Positions 41,428 to 50,435 of a stretch of 64,000 bases of DNA are shown here, piece after piece. A program made the position numbers and the translations under genes. The notes under the pieces were generated by a model. The model made no database searches. It was not told the origin of the DNA and worked only from the letters and a program-made list of their open reading frames with translations. The stretch is from Caulobacter sp048541825. GTDB lineage: Bacteria; Pseudomonadota; Alphaproteobacteria; Caulobacterales; Caulobacteraceae. The first letter of the stretch is position 1; each line of letters starts with the position of its first letter. The stretch covers positions 434,001 through 498,000 of the forward strand of contig NZ_CP183332.1 of NCBI RefSeq assembly GCF_048541825.1, read 5' to 3'.

Positions 41428-42951
41428 TCAGGCCGCGACCTCTTCCTCGTCGTCGCCGTTCAGCAGGGCGCTGAGCACGGTGGCCAGGCGCTCGGGCTTG
41501 ATCGGCTTTTCGACCACGTCCTGCATGCCGGCCGCCAGATAGGTCTGGACGTCGGCGGGATCGGCATTGGCGGTCAGGGCGACGATGGGGGTGATGGCCG
41601 GCCGGCCGCTCATCTCGCGAATGGTGCGGGTGGCGGTGACGCCGTCCATGCGCGGCATCTTGATGTCCATCAGGATCAGGTCGAAGCGGCCGCTTCGCGC
41701 CATTTCCACAGCTTCCACACCGTCAACCGCCTGCTCGGAGGTGCAGTCGAACATGTCGCACAGCGCCTCGGCGACCATGCGGTTGGTGGCGTTGTCGTCG
41801 ACGATCAGGATGTGCGCGGCGCGGGCGTCAAGGGTCGGTTCGGCCGGCGGCGCCTTGTCGATCTCGGCGGTCGGGGCGACAAAGGCGAAGCGTACGGTCA
41901 GGCCGGCGCCGAGATTGGCTTGCGCCTTCACCTCGCCGCCCAGGCCGCGCATGATCCGGTGGGCCAGGGCCATGCCCACGCCCAAGGCCATTTCGGTACG
42001 ATCCTCGATGCGCGCCGCGCCCAGCGGCTCGTAAATCCGCGCGAGACGATCTGCGGCCAGACCCCTGGCATTGTCGCGGACGCTGCCGTCCAGATGCACG
42101 CCGTCGGCGCCGATGCGGGCTTGCAGGCAGGCCTCGATGACGCCGCGGCCGCTGGCCAGGGCGCTTTCGATCAGGGCGTCGAACACCTGCAGCAGACGCT
42201 CGCCGTCGACCTCGACCCCGCATTCGGGTTCGCCGTCATAGGAGAACAGCAGGGTGGATCCGCCCTCGGCGGCGCGGGCCGACCAGCGGGCCTCGACGGC
42301 GTCGGCCAGGTCGCGCAGGCGCACGGGCGTCGGGGTCATCGGCAGTTGGCCCCCGGTCGCGCGCTGCAGGTCGATCGCGCGGCCCAGCATGGCGCCCATG
42401 TCGCGGCTGGTCTCGCCGATGGCGTGCACGAAGGCGCTGGCGTCCGGTGTCAGGCGCTGTTGCTCCAGGCGCGCGGTGATGGCCAGGACGCCGTCCAGGT
42501 GGTGATTGATGTCGGTGGCCATCCGTTCGACCAGCGCCATGGCGTCTGTGGCCTCGCGCTGGCGACGACGATAGGAGGTCAGCAGCGAGCCCAGTCCGCC
42601 CACGCCAACATAGTCACCGGCCTCATCCACGGCCACGAAGGCGGTGCGGAACACGGGCGAGGGGTTATCGGCGAGGCGGTCGACGAAGGCGCCAAGCTCT
42701 GTCCCGACGGGGACCTGGCGCGGATCTCGGTCCATGACCTCGACGACGGGGCGCTGGCTCAGGGCGTCGCGGGCGACGGCCATCATGCCCAGGAACACGT
42801 CACGATAGACAATGCCTGTCGGCTTGGCGCCGTCGACGACGGCAACCGAAAAAGCTCGGGGATCTGCGTCGAAGATCGTCCAGACGTCCTGGCAGGACGT
42901 GGTGGAGGCGACCGGCGGACGGCGATCAATAAGACGAGATAGCGTTTCCAT
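41428..42951 (-). CDS. CBS-domain hybrid kinase-like protein with degenerate ATPase and intact receiver
   Basis: 507 residues, soluble. Residues about 10-140 look like a CBS pair (VWTIFDADPRAFSVAVVDGA, KPTGIVYRDVFLGMM, AFVAVDEAGDYVGVGGLGSL). An H-box-like helix reads MATDINHHLDGVLAITARLE. The ATPase region has RLLQVFDALIESALASGRGV where the Mg-binding Asn of the N box is absent, VRDNARGLAADRLARIYEPL in place of DxGxGI, and ALGVGMALAHRIMRGLGGEV. The receiver is intact: ILIVDDNATNRMVAEALC, LILMDIKMPRMDGVTA and VVEKPIKPERL. It may be a weak kinase, phosphatase or pseudokinase hub. It is not linked to any neighbour. Confidence 0.82.
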   Translation of the reverse strand: METLSRLIDRRPPVASTTSCQDVWTIFDADPRAFSVAVVDGAKPTGIVYRDVFLGMMAVARDALSQRPVVEVMDRDPRQVPVGTELGAFVDRLADNPSPVFRTAFVAVDEAGDYVGVGGLGSLLTSYRRRQREATDAMALVERMATDINHHLDGVLAITARLEQQRLTPDASAFVHAIGETSRDMGAMLGRAIDLQRATGGQLPMTPTPVRLRDLADAVEARWSARAAEGGSTLLFSYDGEPECGVEVDGERLLQVFDALIESALASGRGVIEACLQARIGADGVHLDGSVRDNARGLAADRLARIYEPLGAARIEDRTEMALGVGMALAHRIMRGLGGEVKAQANLGAGLTVRFAFVAPTAEIDKAPPAEPTLDARAAHILIVDDNATNRMVAEALCDMFDCTSEQAVDGVEAVEMARSGRFDLILMDIKMPRMDGVTATRTIREMSGRPAITPIVALTANADPADVQTYLAAGMQDVVEKPIKPERLATVLSALLNGDDEEEVAA

Positions 42952-43085
42952 GCGGCCGCTTCGCTGGCGTCTGTGAGCGGCTACCCTGCCTGCCTCGCCC
43001 TTGCGGAGTCGTTAAGTCGAGGCCGATTCTCAGGAAAGTCGCTTCAGACGCAACCAATCTCCGGATCAAGGGCAGACCATCAGGC

Positions 43086-43119
43086 GATAAAAAGGGGCGG
43101 CGGGATGACCCGCCGCCCC
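43086..43119 (-). terminator. Intrinsic terminator for the TonB-dependent receptor gene
   Basis: GGGGCGGCGGG (43094-43104) pairs perfectly with CCCGCCGCCCC (43109-43119) around ATGA. On the minus strand the stem is followed by TTTTTATC, giving a textbook rho-independent terminator 32 bases after the receptor stop. Confidence 0.85.
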
Positions 43120-43150
43120 CGGAGAAGAGCGTCCCGTCAGGGACAGCGGG

Positions 43151-45970
43151 TTACCACTTCTTGGTGATGCTCACACCGTAGAGGCGCGGCTCCTGAGTGA
43201 TGATGTTGGTGAACAGGCCCGAGGAGTCATCGCTGGTGTAGGCGTCGATGATCGGAACGTCGTTCATCAGGTTCTTCACATAGGCGTCGATCTCCAGGCC
43301 CCACTCCGACTTCTCGATCTTGAGGGTCAGGTTGGCGTTGTCCCAGGCTTTGATGCGGTCGTAGGCGGTGTTGTAGACGCGGGCGTACTGACTCGTCTGG
43401 CGGTAGTAGTCGCCGCGCAGCGTGGCCGACCAGCCGGCCGCCATGTCCCAACGATACTGGGCGCCGACCGAGGTCGTCCAATGCGGCGAGCTGGGCAGCT
43501 CGTTGCCAGAGATATCAGCCGCCGTACCTTCGATCGAATAGCCGGCGCCGTAGTTATAGAGGCCGGTGCCATTGGCCAGGAAGTTGGCCGTGGGCGCCGG
43601 AACGCCTCGGCTCTGCAGGAAGCCGGAGAACACCGCCGGACCGCCGCAAGCGAAGGGCAGGGTGCCGCCCTGGCCGATGGCCAGCAGGGTGGCGACGCCG
43701 GCCGAGCTGAGCACGCAGTTGGCGCCGACGCTGGCGTTGGGCAGGCTGGGCCCGACCTTGACCAGGGTATAGGCCGCATTGCCCTGGGTGCGGTCCATGG
43801 TGTCGATCGACTTCACGTCCTTGCCGATCTCGGTGTGCAGGTAACCGACATTGGCGTTGAGGCGAAGATTGTAGATCGGCGACCAGATCGACTCGAGCTC
43901 CAGGCCATAGACTATGGCATTGACGTTCTCGTTGACCGAGGTGCGGTTGACGATCTTCGAGATCTGGTAGCCCTGATAGTCATAGTAGAAGCCGGTGGCG
44001 TTCATCAGCAGGCTGCCGCCCAGCATCGTGTTCTTGGTGCCCAGTTCGAACGCGTTGACGAATTCCGGAGCGAAGGTCTGCGGGATGCCGACGGCGTTGG
44101 CAGGTACGCCCGGATTGATGCCGCCGCCCTTATAGCCCTTGGAATAGAAGGCATAGACCAGGGTGTCGTCGGTCATCGACAGCTCTGGCTTGTAGTCGAA
44201 GCCGAAGCGGCCGGTCAGTTCGCTGAAGCTGACCTTGGCGGTCGGCGTGACCGGGTCGAGGACCAGGCCGGTGCCCGGCGCGAGCAGCACGGTCTTGTAG
44301 TTGTCGACAGACTTGCGGTCGCGCGTCTGGCGCAGGCCCAGGGTGAACTTCAGTGCGTCATTGGCCTGCCAGTACAGCTCGCCGAACAGGGCGTCCGACT
44401 TCAGCTTATAGGGCGTACGATTGTCGTAGTAGTTGTGACCCGAACCGTCTGGCGTGGCGCCCGTATCGATGCCGATACAGCTGTTCGGCAGGGTCACAGG
44501 ATTACAGTTGGGGTTGCCGCCGTTCAGCGGGTTGGTGGCGTTCAGGGCCAAGGCCGACAGGGTCAGCGAGTTGCCGATCACATAATAGTCGGTGACCGTC
44601 TCGTAGTCGAAGTGGATGCCGCCGATGTTGAAGTTCAGCGGGCCATCGAAGTTCGACGACAGGCGGATTTCCTGGCTGAACTGTTCGGCCGCATTGGACG
44701 AGATGTCCAGGGTGGTGAACTTGTTCGTCCGGCCCGTCTGCGGATCGGTGAAGAAGCCGCCCGGCGTGAAGGGCGTGTTGTTGAACGGCACGGCCGAGAC
44801 GTTGCGGTTGTAGTCCTGCTTGGAATAGACCGAGTTCTCACTGTACGACGTCATTGCCGTGACGGTCAGCTCGTCGGTCAGGTCGTAGTTCAGGGTGAAC
44901 TGATAGACGTCCGACTTGGACTGGTAGATCGGGTCGAACGACGACTCGAACTTGTTCAGATCCTTGTCAGTGGTGTCGCCGGCGTTCACGTCGCCGCTGG
45001 TGAAGCCGAAGATGTTGCCCAGTTCGCCAGTCAGCGTGCCCGAGCTGTTGACGGTGCCGTAGGCGTTGTTGCTGTACAGCGAGCCGGGCAGACAGCCCTG
45101 GGTCAGGAAGATGCGCGCCGCGCCGGTGGCGACGCCGCCGACGGTGGCGGGGCCGTTGTCCTTGGTGCACAGCTGCTTGCCGGTGCGCGAGCGGGCGTCG
45201 TCTTCATCGAAGCGCTCCCACAGGAAGTTGGTGCGCAGCTTTTCCGTCGGGTTGAACATCACCGAGATGCGGGTCGAGTACAGATCCCGGTCGTCCACCT
45301 TGTTGCCGGTGAACGTGTTGGTCATGAAGCCGTCGCGCTTCAGATAGGCGCCGGCGGCCCGGATGGCGAGCTTGTCGCCGAAGATCGGCAGGTTGATCAT
45401 GCCGCGGACCTTCTGGGTCCCGTAGTTGCCGACTTCGGCGCGGGCCATGGCTTCGAAGGTGTCGGTCGGCTTGGCGGTGATCAGGTTGACCACGCCGCCG
45501 GTGGCGTTGCGGCCGTACAGCGTGCCTTGCGGACCGCGCAGCACTTCGACGCGCTCCATGTCGTAGAATTCGGCTTCGAACAGGTTGCCCGACTGCTGGG
45601 GGGCGTTGTTCAGGTGGACGCCGACGCCGGCGTCGGCCGATGCGCCGACCGCCCGGGCCCCGATGCCGCGGATCTGGAAGTTGAAGCTGTTGGTGAAGTT
45701 GCTCTTGGCGAAGCTGACGTTCGGAATGGCAAGCTGAAGATTCGGACCGCCGTCGATCTTCTGGGCTTCAAGCGTGTCCTGGCTGAAGGCGGAAACCGCG
45801 ATCGGCACGTCCTGAAGGGCTTCTTCCTTCTTCTGGGCGGTGACGACCAGTTCCTCGATGACCGTGGTCTGCTGACCGGTCTGGGCCAGCACGGGTGTGG
45901 CGACGGCTGCAAGCACGGCCGCCGAAGCGCCCATGGCCAGCAGGCTCCGCAAACGCGAAGATTGCGACAT
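43151..45970 (-). CDS. TonB-dependent outer membrane receptor
   Basis: 939 residues. A signal peptide (LLAMGASAAVLAAVATPVLA, cleaved after AQT or similar) is followed by a TonB-box-like VIEELVVTAQKKEEALQDVP. The plug domain (to about 170) has LRGPQGTLYGRNATGGVVNL. A long beta-barrel follows, with SQEIRLSSNFDGPLNFNIGG and FGFDYKPELSMTDDTLVYAF, and ends in the aromatic terminal strand RLYGVSITKKW. ATG 45970 has a strong GGAGGG ribosome-binding site. This is the Caulobacter-type receptor class importing unknown large substrates (glycans, siderophores or plant compounds). No FecR/sigma or hydrolase partner is adjacent, so the substrate is unassigned. Confidence 0.95.
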   Translation of the reverse strand: MSQSSRLRSLLAMGASAAVLAAVATPVLAQTGQQTTVIEELVVTAQKKEEALQDVPIAVSAFSQDTLEAQKIDGGPNLQLAIPNVSFAKSNFTNSFNFQIRGIGARAVGASADAGVGVHLNNAPQQSGNLFEAEFYDMERVEVLRGPQGTLYGRNATGGVVNLITAKPTDTFEAMARAEVGNYGTQKVRGMINLPIFGDKLAIRAAGAYLKRDGFMTNTFTGNKVDDRDLYSTRISVMFNPTEKLRTNFLWERFDEDDARSRTGKQLCTKDNGPATVGGVATGAARIFLTQGCLPGSLYSNNAYGTVNSSGTLTGELGNIFGFTSGDVNAGDTTDKDLNKFESSFDPIYQSKSDVYQFTLNYDLTDELTVTAMTSYSENSVYSKQDYNRNVSAVPFNNTPFTPGGFFTDPQTGRTNKFTTLDISSNAAEQFSQEIRLSSNFDGPLNFNIGGIHFDYETVTDYYVIGNSLTLSALALNATNPLNGGNPNCNPVTLPNSCIGIDTGATPDGSGHNYYDNRTPYKLKSDALFGELYWQANDALKFTLGLRQTRDRKSVDNYKTVLLAPGTGLVLDPVTPTAKVSFSELTGRFGFDYKPELSMTDDTLVYAFYSKGYKGGGINPGVPANAVGIPQTFAPEFVNAFELGTKNTMLGGSLLMNATGFYYDYQGYQISKIVNRTSVNENVNAIVYGLELESIWSPIYNLRLNANVGYLHTEIGKDVKSIDTMDRTQGNAAYTLVKVGPSLPNASVGANCVLSSAGVATLLAIGQGGTLPFACGGPAVFSGFLQSRGVPAPTANFLANGTGLYNYGAGYSIEGTAADISGNELPSSPHWTTSVGAQYRWDMAAGWSATLRGDYYRQTSQYARVYNTAYDRIKAWDNANLTLKIEKSEWGLEIDAYVKNLMNDVPIIDAYTSDDSSGLFTNIITQEPRLYGVSITKKW

Positions 45971-46493
45971 TCGAATTCCCTCCCTGAACGCCGCGGCTCC
46001 TTATGGCGGACCCTGCGTGCGTCGCTTGTTTCCTCGGCGCCGTACAATTCGCGCTACGCGGGCGTACGGCGGACCCCTCGCAGCATAGGCAGATTGCATA
46101 CTTGCGTTCTTTGACTGTCAACTGCCGCCAGCCTAAGTGAACAGCGATAGGTTACACCTTTTCACTTTCCCCGGCATCACGTTCTCCTGTTTGGGGCAAG
46201 TTTCCACCGTTATTAGAAAAGTGGGTTTGGCGCTTACCTTGCGGCAATCTCGGCCAAGGCGCCCAAAACCCGGGCGCTACGGTTTGCGGCCGCCTCCGCT
46301 GTTGGGCGATTACGGTCTTGGGTATTGGCGTCGATCACTGTTTTTCGGGGCTTGATGCGCCCTGACCAGCGGGCGCCAGGCTCCGCAGCGCCGCTGGACC
46401 GTTTCGAGCCGTCGCCGCCTGGTGTAGAGGGAGCCATGGCTTTCTGTTTCAACTCTTGTGCTGCCCGTCGCGCGCCGGGCCGGAGAACCGTTC
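45971..46493. other. Divergent promoter region between the TonB receptor and queC
   Basis: 523 bases. No frame shows persuasive coding bias and I could not find a preQ1 riboswitch pattern near queC. The first 20 bases before the receptor hold its ribosome-binding site; an AGTTTCCACCGTTATTAG segment near 46200 is unusually AT-rich for this genome and could be promoter sequence. A short CGGAGAA at 46481 serves queC. Confidence 0.4.
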
Positions 46494-47210
46494 ATGACTG
46501 ACGCCGCCCTGGTGCTGTTCTCCGGCGGCCAGGACAGCAGCGTCTGCCTGGCCTGGGCGCTGGAGCGCTATGCCCGCGTCGAGACGGTCGGCTTCGACTA
46601 TGGCCAGCGCCACGTCATCGAGATGAAGGCGCGCGTGGCCGTGCGCCATCAGATCGCCGCCCGTTTCCCGCACTGGGCCGAGCGCCTCGGCGAAGACCAT
46701 GTGCTGGACCTCAAGGGTTTCGGCGCGGTCGCCGAGAGCGCCCTGACCGCCGACCGGGCCATCGAGATGACCGACCGCGGCCTGCCCTCGACCTTCGTGC
46801 CGGGCCGCAATCTGGTGTTCCTGATCTATGCCGCGGCCCTGGCCGACCGGCGGGGTATTCCGGCCCTGGTCGGCGGCATGTGCGAGACCGACTTCTCGGG
46901 CTATCCGGACTGTCGGCGCGATACGCTGGACGCGATGCAGACCGCGCTGAATCTGGGCATGGATCGCGACTTCCGCATCGAAACTCCGCTGATGGCGCTG
47001 ACCAAGGCGGAAACCTGGGCCCTGGCCAAGGCGCTGGGCGGCGAGGATCTGGTCGATCTGATCGTGGTCGAGAGCCACACCTGCTACCGCGGCGAGCGCG
47101 GCGACCTGCACCCCTGGGGCCACGGCTGCGGCGACTGCCCGGCCTGCGAGCTGCGCCAGAAGGGTTATGAGGACTGGGACGCCGCCGGTCGTACGGAGCT
47201 GGTCCCGTGA
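46494..47210 (+). CDS. queC: QueC, 7-cyano-7-deazaguanine (preQ0) synthase
   Basis: About 238 residues. PP-loop ATPase motif ALVLFSGGQDSSVCLAWAL at the N-terminus, then FDYGQRHVIEMKARVAVRHQ, FVPGRNLVFLIYAAALADRR and GGMCETDFSGYPDCRRD. Four Cys for the Zn site lie in SHTCYRGERGDLHPWGHGCG and DCPACELRQKGY. It converts 7-carboxy-7-deazaguanine to preQ0 with ATP and ammonia, for queuosine tRNA modification. ATG 46494 has CGGAGAA about 8 bases upstream; a frame opening further upstream lacks support. queE overlaps its stop by four bases. Confidence 0.96.
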   Translation: MTDAALVLFSGGQDSSVCLAWALERYARVETVGFDYGQRHVIEMKARVAVRHQIAARFPHWAERLGEDHVLDLKGFGAVAESALTADRAIEMTDRGLPSTFVPGRNLVFLIYAAALADRRGIPALVGGMCETDFSGYPDCRRDTLDAMQTALNLGMDRDFRIETPLMALTKAETWALAKALGGEDLVDLIVVESHTCYRGERGDLHPWGHGCGDCPACELRQKGYEDWDAAGRTELVP

Positions 47211-47839
47211 CCTACAGCGTCAAGGAAATCTTCCTCACCCTGCAGGGCGAGGGCGGGCAGGCCGGCAAGGCGGCGGTGTTCTGCCGCTTTTCCGGCTGCA
47301 ATCTGTGGACCGGCCGCGAGCAGGACCGCGCCAAGGCCGTCTGCACGTTCTGCGACACCGACTTCGTCGGCACGGACGGCGAGAACGGCGGCAAGTTCGC
47401 CACGGCCGAGGCCCTGGCCGACGCGGTCGAGGCCCAGTGGACCGGCGGGCCGAACGACAGGCTTGTCGTCTGCACTGGCGGCGAGCCGCTGCTGCAACTG
47501 GACCCGGCGGCCATCGACGCCCTGCACGCCCGGGGCTTCATGATCGCGGTCGAGAGCAACGGCACGCTCATGGCCCCGGACGGCATCGACTGGGTCTGCA
47601 TCAGCCCCAAGGCCGACGCGCCCGTCGTGCAGACCCGGGGGCAGGAGCTGAAGCTGGTCTATCCGCAGGACAAGGCCCTGCCGGAGCGGTTCGAAAGCCT
47701 GGATTTCGAGCGCTTCTACCTGCAGCCGATGGATGGTCCCGATCGCGACCGGAACACGCAATTGGCCGTCGCCTATTGCCTTTCCCACCCTCAATGGCGT
47801 TTAAGCGTCCAAACACACAAATATCTCGGCCTGCCCTGA
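47207..47839 (+). CDS. queE: QueE, 7-carboxy-7-deazaguanine synthase
   Basis: 210 residues, radical SAM enzyme. N-terminal VKEIFLTLQGEGGQAGKAAV is diagnostic for QueE. The cluster Cys residues are in RFSGCNLWTGREQDR and AVCTFCDTDFVG, the spaced-out C-x14-C-x2-C variant of QueE rather than CxxxCxxC. Then VVCTGGEPLLQLDPAAI (SAM binding), IAVESNGT and WVCISPKADAP follow, and the end HPQWRLSVQTHKYLGLP is typical. It converts carboxytetrahydropterin to CDG. GTG 47207 overlaps the queC stop. queD follows after 73 bases. Confidence 0.95.
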   Translation: MTYSVKEIFLTLQGEGGQAGKAAVFCRFSGCNLWTGREQDRAKAVCTFCDTDFVGTDGENGGKFATAEALADAVEAQWTGGPNDRLVVCTGGEPLLQLDPAAIDALHARGFMIAVESNGTLMAPDGIDWVCISPKADAPVVQTRGQELKLVYPQDKALPERFESLDFERFYLQPMDGPDRDRNTQLAVAYCLSHPQWRLSVQTHKYLGLP

Positions 47840-47912
47840 CGGATAAGGCGCGCGACCTGGTGACAGGGTCGTTGCGCTAGAGCCTCCCAGGCCCTGTCGA
47901 AAGAAGTACCTG

Positions 47913-48278
47913 ATGAAGCCTGTCTTCGAGATCACGAAGGCCGCGACGTTCGACGCGGCTCACTACATCGAGCAAGGTCCCGCCGACCATCGCTACCGCA
48001 AGCTGCACGGCCACTCGTTCAAGGTGGAAGCCAGCGTGAAGGGCCAGATGCAGGACGCCGGCTGGGTGGCCGACCTGGAGGGCCTGGACACGGCGCTCAA
48101 GGCCGTGGCGACTGAGCTGGACCATGGCCTGCTGAACGATCGCCCCGGTCTGGAAAGCCCGACCCTGGAGCGTCTGTGCCTGTATTTCGCGCAGCGCCTG
48201 ACGCCGACCTTTCCGGGTCTGTCGCGTGTGGTGATCTCGCGTCCGACCATCGGCGAAAGCTGCGCGCTTTGCCTCTAG
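47913..48278 (+). CDS. queD: QueD-like 6-carboxytetrahydropterin synthase lacking the usual catalytic Cys
   Basis: 121 residues, T-fold PTPS/QueD family. Zinc ligands are His17 (FDAAHYI), His32 and His34 (KLHGHSFKVE). Later motifs fit: DLEGLDTALKAVATELDHGL, NDRPGLESPTLERL and the C-terminal Glu in IGESCAL. In QueD the general-base Cys lies four residues before HGH (CGRLHGH in E. coli); here the same position is Tyr28 (YRKLHGH). Context with queC and queE argues that it still makes the queuosine precursor. An altered proton-transfer residue or a related PTPS reaction is possible. Its TAG stop is 10 bases from the convergent lipoprotein gene. Confidence 0.88.
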   Translation: MKPVFEITKAATFDAAHYIEQGPADHRYRKLHGHSFKVEASVKGQMQDAGWVADLEGLDTALKAVATELDHGLLNDRPGLESPTLERLCLYFAQRLTPTFPGLSRVVISRPTIGESCALCL

Positions 48279-48288
48279 AAGCGAGGCT

Positions 48289-48537
48289 CTAGCGCGAGCG
48301 CTTCCACTCTTCGTATTCGCGCTTGTCGCGGTCCTTGGCGCTTTCGCCTGGGATGACCGCCTTGCCGGTGGCGACGACGGCCTTGCCGCCAACCTTGGCG
48401 GCGCCCCCGACCACGGCGCCGGTGACGCCAATGGCGGTGCCGGCCACCATGCCGACGGCGCTGGCCGCGATGCAGCCCTGCAGGCTCAGGCCAAGCGCGA
48501 CCAGGGCAATGGTGGACATCAGACGTTGGGCGGTCAT
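48289..48537 (-). CDS. Small Gly/Ala-rich lipoprotein
   Basis: 82 residues. The N-terminal signal is lipobox-type: STIALVALGLSLQGC with Cys22 as the lipidated residue. The middle is a glycine-zipper-like run (VGMVAGTAIGVTGAVVGGAA then KVGGKAVVATGKAV), which could insert in or lie against a membrane. The tail is charged (AKDRDKREYEEWKRSR). The NCBI-type family is a small alphaproteobacterial lipoprotein of unknown role. It lies 58 bases downstream of a receiver gene on the same strand, and a GGTCTTAAGACC palindrome sits between them at 48581. Confidence 0.75.
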   Translation of the reverse strand: MTAQRLMSTIALVALGLSLQGCIAASAVGMVAGTAIGVTGAVVGGAAKVGGKAVVATGKAVIPGESAKDRDKREYEEWKRSR

Positions 48538-48595
48538 GGCTCGCTTATCCCGGCTAACAGCGGCCTCATAATGGCTAACAGGTCTTAAGACCGGC

Positions 48596-49099
48596 TTAGC
48601 CGAAGTCGATGGCGATCGCGTCTTCGTCGCGCCGCCAGGGGCCCTTGTATCCGGCGGCCACCTGCCGTCGCCGATCGGGGCCGAAATAGCCCTCGCAGCG
48701 GATGAACGGGCGGGGATGCTCGATCAGCAGGGTCAGGCGATGGACCAGACTGCGACCCGTGACCGGCTTGGTCAGGAACTCGTTGACCCCGGCGTCGCGG
48801 GCGTCCTGGACGCGTCGCAACGTTGAATGGCCGGTCACCATCAGCACCGGCGCGAAGGGGTTGGGACTGGAGGGCGAGCGGCGCAGCAGATTGACGAACT
48901 CGATGCCGCCCAGCAGACCCATCTTCAGGTCGGTAATGACGATGTCGATCGGCACGCGCTGCATCATTTGCAGGGCCTCAGCGCCGTCGATGGCCTCGAA
49001 GATGTTCCGGACGCCGATGGCGCGCAGCATCTCGGTCAACAGCAGCCGCATGTGCTGATTGTCGTCGACGATCAGGATTTTCAGGGTGTCGAAGCGCAC
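48596..49099 (-). CDS. CheY-like response regulator with basic C-terminal tail
   Basis: 167 residues. Receiver: LKILIVDDNQHMRLLLTEML, phosphoacceptor in IDIVITDLKMGLLGGIEFVN, Thr in VLMVTGHSTL and Lys in NEFLTKPVTGRSLVHRL. A 40-residue tail follows with RCEGYFGPDRRRQVAAGYKG then PWRRDEDAIAIDFG. This RR(R)-YKGPxRR tail recurs in alphaproteobacterial single-domain regulators and may be a docking or nucleic acid-binding segment (inference). GTG 49099 is the start. Lone gene; the partner kinase is unknown. Confidence 0.9.
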   Translation of the reverse strand: MRFDTLKILIVDDNQHMRLLLTEMLRAIGVRNIFEAIDGAEALQMMQRVPIDIVITDLKMGLLGGIEFVNLLRRSPSSPNPFAPVLMVTGHSTLRRVQDARDAGVNEFLTKPVTGRSLVHRLTLLIEHPRPFIRCEGYFGPDRRRQVAAGYKGPWRRDEDAIAIDFG

Positions 49100-49267
49100 G
49101 CGTTTTCTTGAGCCCTGACGCGCACTAGCGCAACCTATGCGCGAATCAATAACAAGACGTCCGCATGGGGGGAAGCATTACAACCTTGCAATGTGCGAGG
49201 TCAACCCAGAAACCTGAGTGTTTTCAGTGATCAGACCACGTTGGATAAAGTTGACCGACCCGTGATC

Positions 49268-50389
49268 TCAGAAACGGTCAGCCTGGCCAGGACGATAGGC
49301 GCCGCCGCCGGTCTGGGCGCGATGGCGCAGAAAGGCGTCGGCCAGCACGCAGGCGGTCATGGCCTCGACCACCGGCACCCCGCGAATGCCCACGCAGGGG
49401 TCGTGGCGACCCTTGGTGCGCAGCTCGACCTCGTGGCCGGCCTCGTTGACCGTGTCGCGCGGGATCAGGATGGACGAGGTCGGCTTGAAGGCCACCCGCG
49501 CCACCACCGGCTGACCGGTTGACAGCCCGCCCAGCACGCCGCCGGCATGGTTGGTCAGGAACACCGGACCATCATTGCCCATCCGCATCTGGTCGGCATT
49601 GTCCTCGCCGGTCAGGGCGGCCGAGGCGAAGCCCTCGCCGATCTCGACACCCTTGGCGGCATTGATCGACATCAGGGCCGCTGCCAGTTCGGCATCGAGC
49701 TTGCCATACAGCGGCGCGCCCCAGCCGGCGGGCACGCCGGTCGCCTCGACCTCGACGATGGCCCCGGTCGAGGAGCCGGCCTTGCGGATCTTTTCCAGGT
49801 GCTCTTCCCAGACCGGAATGATCGCCGCATCGGGCGACCAGTAGGGATTGTTGTCGATCTCGCTCCAGTCCCAGCGCGAGCGGTCGATGGCGTGCGGACC
49901 GATCTGCACCAGGGCCGCGCGCACCGTGACGCCGGGGATCACCAGCCGGGCGATGGCGCCGGCCGCCACTCGGGCCGCCGTCTCGCGGGCCGAGCTGCGG
50001 CCGCCGCCGCGATAGTCACGCACGCCGTACTTGGCGAAATAGGGATAGTCGGCATGGCCCGGCCGGAAGGCCTGGGCGATCTCGCCATAGTCCTTGGAGC
50101 GTTGGTCGGTGTTGTCGATCATCAGGCTGATCGGCGTGCCGGTCGTGCGCTGGCCGTCGCTGCGGCCGTCTTCGAACACGCCCGACAGGATGCGGACCGC
50201 ATCGGGCTCCTGGCGCTGGGTGACGAACTTGCCCTGGCCGGGGCGACGCTTGTCGAGGAAGTCCTGGATCATCTCCGCCGTCAGGGCGATGCCGGGAGGG
50301 CAGCCGTCGACGACGCAGCCGAGCGCCGGCCCATGGCTTTCGCCCCAGGTGGTGACGCGGAACAGATGACCAAAGGTGTTGTGCGACAT
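49268..50389 (-). CDS. aroC: Chorismate synthase
   Basis: About 373 residues; last step of the shikimate pathway (EPSP to chorismate, FMN-dependent). Signature segments are NTFGHLFRVTTWGESHGPAL near the N-terminus, DKRRPGQGKFVTQRQEPD, FRPGHADYPYFAKYGVRDYR then GGGRSSARETAARVAAGAIA, and RHDPCVGIRGVPVVEAM at the C-terminus. ATG 50389 is chosen because NTFGHLF follows immediately, as in homologues. Full length. Downstream genes in the same direction are unrelated, so it is probably monocistronic. Confidence 0.97.
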   Translation of the reverse strand: MSHNTFGHLFRVTTWGESHGPALGCVVDGCPPGIALTAEMIQDFLDKRRPGQGKFVTQRQEPDAVRILSGVFEDGRSDGQRTTGTPISLMIDNTDQRSKDYGEIAQAFRPGHADYPYFAKYGVRDYRGGGRSSARETAARVAAGAIARLVIPGVTVRAALVQIGPHAIDRSRWDWSEIDNNPYWSPDAAIIPVWEEHLEKIRKAGSSTGAIVEVEATGVPAGWGAPLYGKLDAELAAALMSINAAKGVEIGEGFASAALTGEDNADQMRMGNDGPVFLTNHAGGVLGGLSTGQPVVARVAFKPTSSILIPRDTVNEAGHEVELRTKGRHDPCVGIRGVPVVEAMTACVLADAFLRHRAQTGGGAYRPGQADRF

Positions 50390-50435
50390 GGCGGCGCTTC
50401 TAGCGGAAACAGCTGGCTGCGGCAAAGGCGGGCAA

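Noticed and set aside
43481..46114. An 877-codon open frame antisense to the TonB-dependent receptor
   Set aside because: It is a shadow of the high-GC receptor gene; its translation is low-complexity and the receptor reading is unambiguous.
46400..46493. preQ1 riboswitch before queC
   Set aside because: No pattern matching known preQ1 aptamers could be seen, and queC-type biosynthetic genes in alphaproteobacteria need not carry one.
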